Of a DNA stretch of 64,000 nt, positions 34,140 through 42,082 are shown piece after piece. Within the stretch, counting starts at the first letter, position 1, and each line of letters begins with the position of its first letter. The notes under the pieces are model-generated. The model saw only the letters and a list, made by a program, of their open reading frames with translations. It did not search any database and was not told where the DNA came from. The position numbers and the translations under genes are program-made. This DNA is from Ensifer sp. MPMI2T (lineage in GTDB: Bacteria; Pseudomonadota; Alphaproteobacteria; Rhizobiales; Rhizobiaceae), in assembly GCF_004827385.1 (NCBI RefSeq), contig NZ_SRXN01000002.1:124001-188000 (forward strand). Direction: 5' to 3'.

Positions 34140-34736
34140 CTACTGCCCGTTCACCAGCTTCAGGATAAGCTGGTGAACATTGCCGCCGTCGCTCAACTCG
34201 ACCTGGTCGAAATCGCGGCTGCGCTGCCGCTGGGCGAGAGAAAGCGCGCCGAGGCGCTTGGTCAGTTCGGTCCTGATTTTGCGACATGTCGGATCATCGG
34301 GCACAGTCAGGCCGACTGATGCGCTTTCGATCTGGCGCACCATGTCCTTGATGAAATCGCCATGCACCCGTTCATGCTTGTGCACGCCGGCGATGAACGT
34401 CTCCCAGTTCTCTCGCGCACCTTCCGGCAATGCCTTTGCCGGCCTGGGCAGCATATAGGTGATCGTAAGCTTGGGCCGCGCGGTAGAGAGGACACAGGCA
34501 TCACCCTGCGGCTCGTATTTCCGCGTCCAGGTCAGCTTGAAATCCGTATGCGCTATCGCGCGAACCGGCCCCAGCTTCGGTCCCCGCTCGCCGATCGAGG
34601 CGTAGAGCTCGGCACCGGTTTCTCCCGAAATGGCGTAGGTTTGCACCTTCTCAACTGCCTGCCATTCGGAGCGCGCAATGGCAGGCAATGCCACGACGCA
34701 AGCCGCCAATAGACAAGAAAGAACGGCTGCCCCCAC
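34140..34736 (-). CDS. Secreted DUF922 protein with HExxH motif
   Basis: A DUF922 protein of about 198 aa. A signal peptide is evident (AAVLSCLLAACVVALPAIARS). The domain follows: YAISGETGAELYASIGERGPKLGPVRAIAHTDFKLTW, then GVHKHERVHGDF with His-Glu-x-x-His, the putative zinc-protease motif. Cys pairs suggest periplasmic disulfides. GTG at 34736 was chosen as start because GGGGGAG lies five bases upstream and the signal peptide then begins cleanly; the open frame extends to a GTG at 34766. Peptidase activity is unproven for the family. Confidence 0.82.
   Translation of the reverse strand: MGAAVLSCLLAACVVALPAIARSEWQAVEKVQTYAISGETGAELYASIGERGPKLGPVRAIAHTDFKLTWTRKYEPQGDACVLSTARPKLTITYMLPRPAKALPEGARENWETFIAGVHKHERVHGDFIKDMVRQIESASVGLTVPDDPTCRKIRTELTKRLGALSLAQRQRSRDFDQVELSDGGNVHQLILKLVNGQ
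34149..34178. repeat. Perfect 12-bp inverted repeat in the 3' end of the DUF922 gene
   Basis: GTTCACCAGCTT and AAGCTGGTGAAC flank a 6-nt loop, 69-98 bp past the phn operon stop. It could act as a 3'-end hairpin for the incoming phn transcript. There is no T-run on either strand. Confidence 0.6.
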
Positions 34737-34777
34737 GCAACTCCCCCTGCAAAACCGATACGACACTCTACACGTTC

Positions 34778-34805
34778 GTCGCTGCCGGACGAAACCGGCA
34801 GCGAC
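34778..34805. terminator. Hairpin downstream of the DUF992 gene
   Basis: GTCGCTGCCGG pairs perfectly with CCGGCAGCGAC around a 6-nt loop, 7 bp beyond the DUF992 stop. It probably ends that transcript, though no T-run follows on the minus strand. Confidence 0.6.
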
Positions 34806-34811
34806 AGGGGT

Positions 34812-35351
34812 TTAGTTGACGGCGTTGAGCGTCATCGACGTGCCGGCAGCAGCGATGTTGAGCCCGATCTGACCGGTCACGCTGATCGCCTGCAGATGGA
34901 TCGAACCGGCGGTGCCGCCGACGAGCACGTTGGCACCAACGCCGGCGCCGACGGTCGCTTCAGCCGACGCACCTTGGTAGATCCCGCCCAGGGATCCGCG
35001 GTGATAGCCGGCGGTCGGCGCCAGCACCGCCCAAATCAACCGGCTGCGCGTGGTGAAACCGACATCGACGCCGAGTTTCCTGATCTCGCCCGCATAGTGA
35101 TCCGAAGCCTCGCCGGCGAGGGTGGACCGGAAGACGCAATCAACTTCCTTGGCCGAGCCAAGAACATAGCCGGCGCCGCCGCCAATGTTGCAGTCGAGAT
35201 AGCCGATCTTCACGCCACCATGCAGATCCGCCTCGGCCACTGGCGCTGGAGCCGGAGCCGGATAGCTTGGGACGTCGGCTGCGTGGGCGGCAAAGGTCCC
35301 CGCGAAAACCAGCGCCGCGACGGACGCCTTCACGGCAAAACTCTTCTTCAT
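34812..35351 (-). CDS. Secreted DUF992 protein
   Basis: A 179-aa exported protein. The signal peptide ends AHA before ADVPSYPAPAPAPVAE, a Pro/Ala linker. The DUF992 domain shows KIGYLDCNIGGGAGYVLGSAKEVDCVF (two conserved Cys), HYAGEIRKLGVDVGFTTRSRLIWAV and GASAEATVGAGVGANVLVGG. The family is alphaproteobacterial, periplasmic or surface-linked, and of unknown function. AAGGAG lies eight bases before the ATG. Confidence 0.87.
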   Translation of the reverse strand: MKKSFAVKASVAALVFAGTFAAHAADVPSYPAPAPAPVAEADLHGGVKIGYLDCNIGGGAGYVLGSAKEVDCVFRSTLAGEASDHYAGEIRKLGVDVGFTTRSRLIWAVLAPTAGYHRGSLGGIYQGASAEATVGAGVGANVLVGGTAGSIHLQAISVTGQIGLNIAAAGTSMTLNAVN

Positions 35352-35594
35352 TCACGGTCTCCTTTTCGGGATCGGCAGCGGTGGCTGGCGCTCGGTCGTT
35401 CAGCAATCAAAGCCGAGGAAGGGGTGGCAGACGATAGGAATTGCATCGTTGGATCCCGATTGGGCTTTTCCAAGGCAAGCCGAACCGCGACAACGAAAAG
35501 GCGCTATCGGCCTGCCCTCATGAGCGTTTTCCACAACGCCACATGAGCTTAAGAGGCCGTCGCCCCCTTTTGGGGCGCTACGATGCCGGTGATG

Positions 35595-36140
35595 TCAACC
35601 GGTCGCCAGGATCGCCACGTAGGCAAGCACCGTGACAATCAATCCCCGAAAAGCAAGATTGACGAAGCGGTATTTGCTGCACGCGATCGATGCGAGGGCG
35701 TCGGCATTGTCGATATATTGCTGAAACAGATAGGCCGTTTCGCCGCGCGTCGCCGCTTTGCGAAACGCATCGCGATGCGACAGCCAGCCGCCCCAGAAGA
35801 GTGTCGTCGACGTCGCGCTTTTTCGTGGCAGAACGACGAGGATCGCCGAAATGATCGAAAAGATTGAAGCAAGCGCCAGCAATGCCGATAAAATTATCGC
35901 CAATAGATCATCGCCAAGATAGCGTTGCCAAGTGAACACGTTTCTTCCCTCAGCCGAACTGATCAGAAAGGCAAACATGAAGGTGAAGATATACGCCGCC
36001 TTCTGGTCCGACATCTTTATTTGGTCGTAAAAGACGTCGTTGATCTTCCGGATGTGGTCGTAATAGGCGCTTGGTCCGAGCTCCAGCGGCAATACTTCAT
36101 CCGAAAGGTCTATGCTGTATACGTTTTCGCTAATCCCCAT
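35595..36140 (-). CDS. PycTM-like (DUF5706-type) membrane protein
   Basis: A 181-aa protein. An N-terminal cytoplasmic helix (YYDHIRKINDVFYDQIKMSDQKAAY) leads into two TM segments (about 49-68 and 80-102), with LPRKS at the membrane exit. A cytoplasmic helical part follows (LFQQYIDNADALASIACSKYRFVNLA) and then a last TM. The SDQKA and SKYR.lnlA patterns and this topology resemble the effector of Pycsar anti-phage systems. No dedicated PycC-type cyclase lies next to it. It is divergent from the FecR-TPR/CHASE2-cyclase pair, 133 bp away. The assignment is by pattern memory and needs a profile search. Confidence 0.6.
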   Translation of the reverse strand: MGISENVYSIDLSDEVLPLELGPSAYYDHIRKINDVFYDQIKMSDQKAAYIFTFMFAFLISSAEGRNVFTWQRYLGDDLLAIILSALLALASIFSIISAILVVLPRKSATSTTLFWGGWLSHRDAFRKAATRGETAYLFQQYIDNADALASIACSKYRFVNLAFRGLIVTVLAYVAILATG

Positions 36141-36273
36141 TTAAACCAGCCCCCTCGCACTGTTTCCCTCTTAATACACCGTCGCGATAAAAAAAGCCGC
36201 CGCACCACAGGGAACTTGACTTTTTTCTCCTGAAAATCCACTGGATTCGCAAGAACGAGGGTGGGACTCGGTA

Positions 36274-39200
36274 ATGAGGGGACGGATTTCGGGGGTCATG
36301 TTTGCCGCCACGGTGCTGCTTGCGCCGTGGCCGACGCTTGCTGAGCCGATTACACGACCGGCTCCCGCAGCCGGCTCCGTCATCGCACGCAAATCCGGCG
36401 AGGAGGTGCGCTTCGTCGACGTCTCCAACTGGCGGGTCGTTGACCTCGCCCAAGACCTGCTTCCCGGCGACGTCTTGCGCACCAACGCGGTGGGCGCGCT
36501 CGCCGTCCTCTTCAGCGATCACACGCAGATCCGACTCGGACGCAACACCGCCTTGCGCGTCAAACAGATCGGCGCGGGCGACTCTAACCTGGAATTGCAG
36601 TCAGGCACGATCTGGGCGCGCGCCGAGCGTGGCGGCGAAGGCCTCAAGATCGACACGCCCGCCGCAACCGCGGCCATCCGCGGGACAGACTGGACGCTGA
36701 CCGTCGGCGCCGACGGCAAGACTTCGCTGGTCGTTCTCGAGGGCGTCGTCGAGCTCAGCAACGCCTATGGCAGCGTGACCGTGAAGCAGGGCGAAGGCGC
36801 CGTGGCGGCGATCGGCAGCGCACCGACAAAAATCGTGATCATCACGCCAAAAGACCGCGAGCAGATGCTTTTCCATCTGTCGCTGCGCAACGCCTTCGTC
36901 TGGATGCCGGCGACACCGCTCAGCGTTCCGCAGATGCGGCGTGAGCGCGCGCGGATCGAGGCAGAGCCGGAAGCCTCGCGCACGACCGAGGACTGGCTGG
37001 CGCTTGCCGAAATCTATCTGTCGCTGAACGGCCGCCAGAAGGCCCAAGCCGCTCTTTCGGAGGCAACCAGGCGCGGTCTCTCCGGCTCGCAGGCTGCACG
37101 CGCCGACCTCATCAGGGCGTTGATCGCCGGCTCCTCGAATCAGTATCAGGAGGCGGCGGGCTTGTTCTCGAAGGCCGAACGCGGCCTCGACCCGAGCCGT
37201 CGGACGATCGCCGCCTATGGCGGCTACTTCGCGCGAGGGCTTGCCAACCCCGATCGCGTTGAGGAGCCGCCGCGCAACGCAAGCGGCCGCTACGCGGGTA
37301 TGGCGCAGGCCTGGACCGCAGGTTTCCGGGAAGACATTCCCGCAGCTATTGAGGTGATCAAAAGGGCCGAGCAGAAATATCCCGACGATCCGACCCTTCC
37401 GGCGGCGCGTGCGCAGCTTGCCATGCTGCTCGATGATCGCGACGAGCTTCGCGACGGCGTCGAAAGGGCGCTTGCGATCGATCCTAACGATCCGACTGCG
37501 CTCGAGGCCCGGGCCCATTACCGCTATCACATCGAGAATGATCTCGAGGGGGCCCTTGCCGATCTCAACAAGGCGCTGGAGACCGCGCCGGGCTCTTCCT
37601 CCATTTGGAATTCATTGGGGCTCGTTCACGGTGTGCGCGGTGACAATCGAGCCGCAGAGGCGGCCTTCAAGCAAGCGATCGCGCTCGACCCGCTGGACCC
37701 GGTTGCGCATGCGAACCTTGCCGGCCAGTATCTCGACGAAACGCGAATGGCCGAAGCGAAGCGTGAGCTCGATGCAGCCCTTGCCGTTGACCCTTCCTTC
37801 GACATCGCTCTGGTGGTGCGCGGGCGCTATCACCTGCAAAACGGCGACGTAGACAAGGCGGTCGAGGACCTGCTCGCTGGCTCCACCGCCAATCCTGCCT
37901 ATTCCAATGCGCAGCTTCTGCTAGCGGCCGCGCACTACGAGAAAGGTGACCGCGTCCCGGCGGCTCAGGCACTCGACAATGCCGACAGGCTCGATCCGAA
38001 TGATCCCGTCGTGGCCACGGTCCGAACTGCCATCGCCATCGACGCCTACGACGCCGACGCCGCCATCCGCAACGCCCAGGAGGCGATGCGCCGAACCCGC
38101 GCGCTCGGCGGCGACACGGCGGCGCTCGGCGCCAACCAGGAGGAGGGGTCGACCCTCAACGACGCGTTTCGCCTGCAGGGACTCGATGCCTGGGGACAAT
38201 TTTACGGCGATGCCGTCTTTGATCCCTTCAACGGCGCAAGCTATGTCGACCAGGCGGTTCGCGGCAGCGTCAATCCATTCTTCAACACGTTTGATTTCGC
38301 CGCCAACGCGATCACGAACTCGGTCAACCCCACCAGTTTCTCGGCTCTGATCCAGGGGCTGCTGATCGAGCCGCACATGCTTGCCAGCCGCGAACGGACC
38401 GTCAATTTGCTGCGTTCGCCTTTCTTCGAAGTGGAGCTTGGTGGCGGCATTACTGCAAATGAAGACCAAGTGGGCTGGATTGGCGAAGCGGCCGTTCGGG
38501 GATACACGGTCTCGCCGTTCCCGATCAGCATCTTTGGTACCCTGCAATGGGAGGAGCCGCGCGACACGATCGACCGCGACGCAGGTCCGGCGATCGATCG
38601 CGAAACGCGCGTCATCGGCGGCAACGGCTACCTGACCGCGACGCCATCCCCCGATGACAGGATCGTCGCGTTTCTGAACATCGCCGATACGGACGACAGC
38701 CAGAACATTTTCGACGAATTCGATCCGAACTTTTTCGTGAATACTGACCGGCTAAAGGACATCGAGTCCTCAAGTCTCATCTCGGGCGTCGCCTGGAGCC
38801 ACACCTTCGGCTACCGAAATGTCGCCAACGCGGCCTTCTTCTTCAGCGACAGGGAGATTATTGATACCTCGCGCTCGGTTCTGTCGGACGTGGCCTTCCC
38901 CGACCTGGGTCGCATCAGGAATGAGCAGAGCGAGACGAGTTATATCGGTGCGTTGAACCACCTGTATGGCGAGGGTGATCTGACGTGGCGCTACGGTATC
39001 GAGGCCGGGAAAATCGACACGGACCTTAGAACAGATATCAGTATTCTGTCAGTTCCGCTTCCGCCTCAGGTCGAATCCTCGAACCAGGCTGTGGCCAAAG
39101 CCTATGTCGACGGCCTCTACGAAATCACCCCCGACCTCAAGGTCGAAGGTGCGGTGTTCGCCCGCTATATCGAGGATGTTAACGACGACAATATCCGGCT

Positions 39201-39894
39201 CGAACCGAAGCTCGGTATCGCCTGGGCGCCGGTCGAGGGCCATTGGCTGCGTGCCGCCATCCAGCGCGAAGGCTATAATTTCGGAGCGGCCACGCTGGCT
39301 CCGGTTGGCATTGTCGGGCTTCAGCCCAATCAGTTCCTGATCGGCACAGACGGCTATGCCGACACACTGGCGCTACGCTGGGACGCGCAATGGAACGACT
39401 GGCTCTTCACCGCTGTGGATTATCAGCATCAGGAAATCCGTAACGGCTCGATTGATATTCCCTTCTCGGCGACGGACTTTGGTTTCGATAAGGGCAGAGT
39501 TGATCGCGTTGCTTTGACCGCCAACTTTGCGCTCGGCCACGGCCTCGGGCTCTCTGCGACCGTCGCCCGCACGGAGAGCGACGACCTCTCGACGGGCAGC
39601 CGCGGCGACCTCCCGTTCCTGCCGGAAAACTCGGGCCAGGTGGCGCTGACATGGGTCAATACGGCGAACATCAAGACGACGGTGGCGGCGAATTATGTCG
39701 GCGAGCGTACTGACGGCACCACGACGCTCGACGACTTCTGGACCCTCGATGCCTCGCTTCAATGGGAGCCCTTCGACAAGCGCATCGAGGTGGAACTCGC
39801 CGGATTCAACCTGCTCGACGAGGAATTCGAGGTGCGCGATGGCCTTCCGGGCTGGGGCCCCACAGTCAAGGGCACCGTTAAAGTGCGGTTTTGA
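36274..39894 (+). CDS. FecR domain-TPR-outer-membrane beta-barrel fusion protein
   Basis: A 1206-aa exported protein. A signal peptide (1-23, ending TLAEP) leads to a FecR-like domain (about 35-185; GDVLRTNAVGALAVLFSDHTQIRLGRNT ... AAIRGTDWTL). TPR repeats follow (about 240-640; e.g. IWNSLGLVHGVRGDNRAAEAAFKQAIALDP, VAHANLAGQYLDE). The C-terminal half has alternating beta strands and ends TVKGTVKVRF with the C-terminal Phe usual for outer-membrane barrels; it resembles a TonB-receptor barrel without a plug. The stop overlaps the cyclase start (TGATG), so the two products are probably made together. Inferred role: envelope sensing that feeds the cyclase. Confidence 0.88.
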   Translation: MRGRISGVMFAATVLLAPWPTLAEPITRPAPAAGSVIARKSGEEVRFVDVSNWRVVDLAQDLLPGDVLRTNAVGALAVLFSDHTQIRLGRNTALRVKQIGAGDSNLELQSGTIWARAERGGEGLKIDTPAATAAIRGTDWTLTVGADGKTSLVVLEGVVELSNAYGSVTVKQGEGAVAAIGSAPTKIVIITPKDREQMLFHLSLRNAFVWMPATPLSVPQMRRERARIEAEPEASRTTEDWLALAEIYLSLNGRQKAQAALSEATRRGLSGSQAARADLIRALIAGSSNQYQEAAGLFSKAERGLDPSRRTIAAYGGYFARGLANPDRVEEPPRNASGRYAGMAQAWTAGFREDIPAAIEVIKRAEQKYPDDPTLPAARAQLAMLLDDRDELRDGVERALAIDPNDPTALEARAHYRYHIENDLEGALADLNKALETAPGSSSIWNSLGLVHGVRGDNRAAEAAFKQAIALDPLDPVAHANLAGQYLDETRMAEAKRELDAALAVDPSFDIALVVRGRYHLQNGDVDKAVEDLLAGSTANPAYSNAQLLLAAAHYEKGDRVPAAQALDNADRLDPNDPVVATVRTAIAIDAYDADAAIRNAQEAMRRTRALGGDTAALGANQEEGSTLNDAFRLQGLDAWGQFYGDAVFDPFNGASYVDQAVRGSVNPFFNTFDFAANAITNSVNPTSFSALIQGLLIEPHMLASRERTVNLLRSPFFEVELGGGITANEDQVGWIGEAAVRGYTVSPFPISIFGTLQWEEPRDTIDRDAGPAIDRETRVIGGNGYLTATPSPDDRIVAFLNIADTDDSQNIFDEFDPNFFVNTDRLKDIESSSLISGVAWSHTFGYRNVANAAFFFSDREIIDTSRSVLSDVAFPDLGRIRNEQSETSYIGALNHLYGEGDLTWRYGIEAGKIDTDLRTDISILSVPLPPQVESSNQAVAKAYVDGLYEITPDLKVEGAVFARYIEDVNDDNIRLEPKLGIAWAPVEGHWLRAAIQREGYNFGAATLAPVGIVGLQPNQFLIGTDGYADTLALRWDAQWNDWLFTAVDYQHQEIRNGSIDIPFSATDFGFDKGRVDRVALTANFALGHGLGLSATVARTESDDLSTGSRGDLPFLPENSGQVALTWVNTANIKTTVAANYVGERTDGTTTLDDFWTLDASLQWEPFDKRIEVELAGFNLLDEEFEVRDGLPGWGPTVKGTVKVRF

Positions 39895-41882
39895 TGAACA
39901 CGCCTGCTCCAGCGCTCGTCCCCCAACGCTTCTCCGCGGCGGTCGATCGAATTCGCCGCTCCACGCGGCGGATGAAGCTTGCCGCCTTGACCGCCTTCGT
40001 CGCCGCTCTCGTCTCGCTTGTCTCGCTGACGGGGAGCTGGTCGCTCGTCGATCTGCGCACCTATGACTATCTCTCGATCATCGGCCGCCCTCCGCTTCCG
40101 GAAGATAGCCCGATTGTCGTCGCGATCGACGAGCCGTCGATGGCGGAAATCGGCAGCCAATGGCCCTGGCCGCGTGCTCTGCACGCGCGCCTGATCGAAT
40201 CGCTGAGGCGCGCCGGCGCACGAGCGATTGCCCTCGACGTCATCTTTGCCGAGCCGGCCGCCGCCGTGGAAAACGATACGGCACTGGCCGCGGTCCTCGG
40301 ACCGGACGTCGTGCTTGCCGGCGACCAGTCGGTAATCGAAACGCCACAGGCCGACCAGTTCGTCCGCACCGAACCGCTGCCGCTTTTCACCAGCACGGGG
40401 GCGAAAGTGGGCATCGCCTCTGTCAATCTCAGCGGCGATGGTACACTCAGGCAGATTCCGCCCTATGCCGACGGCTTCGCGCTGACGCTCGCGACCGTCG
40501 CTGGAGCCGAGCCAGCACCGCCGCCGACGCGAGCCCTGATCCAGACCTTCGGCCCGGCGCGCACCTATCCGACCGTTTCCTATTACCAGGCGCTCGATCC
40601 GGAAAATTTCCTGCCGGCGGGCATCTTTCGTGATCGCGTCGTCATCGTGGGCCTGAGCCTGCAGAATGCACCGTCGCTCGCGGCTGGAGGGGTCGATGCC
40701 TTTGCCATCTCCGACACGGTCTTTTCCCGCAACCTCGTCGCCGGCGCCGAAGTCCAGGCGACGATCTACGACAATCTCGTGCACCGGCTATTCATCAAGC
40801 GGGCCGGTGCGCCGATCGCCATACCGGCGATCATCCTCGCCAGCTTGGCCGCCGCTCTGGCAGTCTCCAAATCGACAAGCTGGAGAACACTCGGTTACGG
40901 CGCTGCCGCCCTCACGCTGATCTTGCTGTCGAGCTACGTGTTGATGCGTCTCGGCCACGTCTTCGTCTCCCCGGTCGGCCCCGGACTGGCTTTTTTCGGC
41001 GTTGCGGTCGGACAGGCGGGTCTCGACTATGCGGAGGAGCGCAGACAGCGCCGCGAGATCACGCGCGCCTTTTCGCAATATCTCTCGCCGGCACTCGTCG
41101 AACGGCTGGCCCAAGATCCTTCGCAGCTGAAGCTCGGCGGCGAGAGGCGCTTGCTCTCGATCCTCTTCTGTGACGTTCGCGGCTTTACGACGATTTCGGA
41201 GGACATGAAGGACGATCCGGAGGGGCTGACGACGCTTATCAACAGGCTTCTCACGCCGCTTTCGGAGGCGGTGCTCAACCGGGGCGGCACGATCGACAAG
41301 TATATCGGCGACTGCCTGATGGCCTTCTGGAACGCCCCGCTCGACGATCCGGACCACGCGGTCAACGCCGTCCAGGCGGCGCGCGACATGCTTAGAGCCC
41401 TTGCAAACCTCAACGCAGAACTGGAAGCCGAAGCAAGAGCGGCAGGACGCCCGCCGAAGACGTTGCGCATCGGCATCGGCATCAACACCGGCGAATGCAT
41501 CGTCGGCAACATGGGATCCGCCCGCCGCTTCGACTATTCGGCGCTTGGGGACGCGGTCAATCTCGCCTCGCGCCTCGAGGGAGCGTCGAAGGACTATGGC
41601 ATCTCGCTGCTGCTCGGAGAGCGGACGGCGAAGCTTGCGGCAGCGAGATTTCCGATCGCCGAAGTCGACCGGATCACCGTCAAGGGCCGAAGCGAGGTCT
41701 CGCCCGTGTTCACGGTCGCCGATGGTGCCAGCAAGACCGCGCTCGAACACCATCACCGCTTTATCGAAGCGAAGTATCGAGGCACAATTACCGCCGATGA
41801 CCCGTCATTCGACCAGCTCAAGACGGAACTGCCGTCGCTTGAACGCTACTATGAACGGGAGCGGAAACGGCTTTTGCGTTAA
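39894..41882 (+). CDS. CHASE2-domain class III adenylate/guanylate cyclase
   Basis: A 662-aa membrane cyclase. TM1 (about 22-43), an extracytoplasmic CHASE2 domain (about 45-300; YDYLSIIGRPPLPEDSPIVVAIDEPSM), three TMs (about 300-375) and a cytoplasmic cyclase domain (about 395-600). Metal-binding Asp427 (FCDVRGF) and Asp473 (YIGDCLMAF) are present, and Lys469 with Ser in DYSALGDAVN fits ATP rather than GTP specificity (inference). It is coupled to the FecR-TPR-barrel gene by TGATG. A small GGCAGC/GCTGCC hairpin follows the stop. Confidence 0.92.
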   Translation: MNTPAPALVPQRFSAAVDRIRRSTRRMKLAALTAFVAALVSLVSLTGSWSLVDLRTYDYLSIIGRPPLPEDSPIVVAIDEPSMAEIGSQWPWPRALHARLIESLRRAGARAIALDVIFAEPAAAVENDTALAAVLGPDVVLAGDQSVIETPQADQFVRTEPLPLFTSTGAKVGIASVNLSGDGTLRQIPPYADGFALTLATVAGAEPAPPPTRALIQTFGPARTYPTVSYYQALDPENFLPAGIFRDRVVIVGLSLQNAPSLAAGGVDAFAISDTVFSRNLVAGAEVQATIYDNLVHRLFIKRAGAPIAIPAIILASLAAALAVSKSTSWRTLGYGAAALTLILLSSYVLMRLGHVFVSPVGPGLAFFGVAVGQAGLDYAEERRQRREITRAFSQYLSPALVERLAQDPSQLKLGGERRLLSILFCDVRGFTTISEDMKDDPEGLTTLINRLLTPLSEAVLNRGGTIDKYIGDCLMAFWNAPLDDPDHAVNAVQAARDMLRALANLNAELEAEARAAGRPPKTLRIGIGINTGECIVGNMGSARRFDYSALGDAVNLASRLEGASKDYGISLLLGERTAKLAAARFPIAEVDRITVKGRSEVSPVFTVADGASKTALEHHHRFIEAKYRGTITADDPSFDQLKTELPSLERYYERERKRLLR

Positions 41883-41926
41883 GGCAGCCCATCGCTGCCG
41901 GTTCGAGTGGTTCCGCCGGTGGGGTG

Positions 41927-42073
41927 ATGTGGAGCAAGTGGGGCTGGGAGGGCGTCACGGCATATACCGCCGGCCTTTGCTTCACGGTCCTGGCGATTGC
42001 GTTCATCATCGCCCGGGCGCCACCGCTCACCAATCCCCGTCAGCCAAAGACTGGTCAGCGGCTGCCAGGCTAA
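41927..42073 (+). CDS. Possible 48-aa single-TM microprotein
   Basis: An open frame starting MWSKWGWEGVTAYTAG, then a hydrophobic helix (about 12-29, ending AIAFIIAR) and a Pro/Arg-rich tail. GGTGGGG sits just before the ATG, with tight spacing. It begins 45 bp after the cyclase stop and ends 9 bp before the convergent flavoprotein stop. A Trp-rich amphipathic start followed by one TM is typical of regulatory microproteins, but no homologue is known to me. Confidence 0.4.
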   Translation: MWSKWGWEGVTAYTAGLCFTVLAIAFIIARAPPLTNPRQPKTGQRLPG

Positions 42074-42082
42074 TCGCGGATA

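Noticed and set aside
35595-41882. A complete Pycsar anti-phage system
   Set aside because: The cyclase is a membrane CHASE2 enzyme coupled to a FecR-barrel gene, not a soluble PycC, and the PycTM-like gene is divergent rather than in its operon. Only a possible functional link was kept.
41883-41899. Intrinsic terminator after the cyclase gene
   Set aside because: The stem is only 6 bp and lacks a T-run; too weak to list as a terminator.
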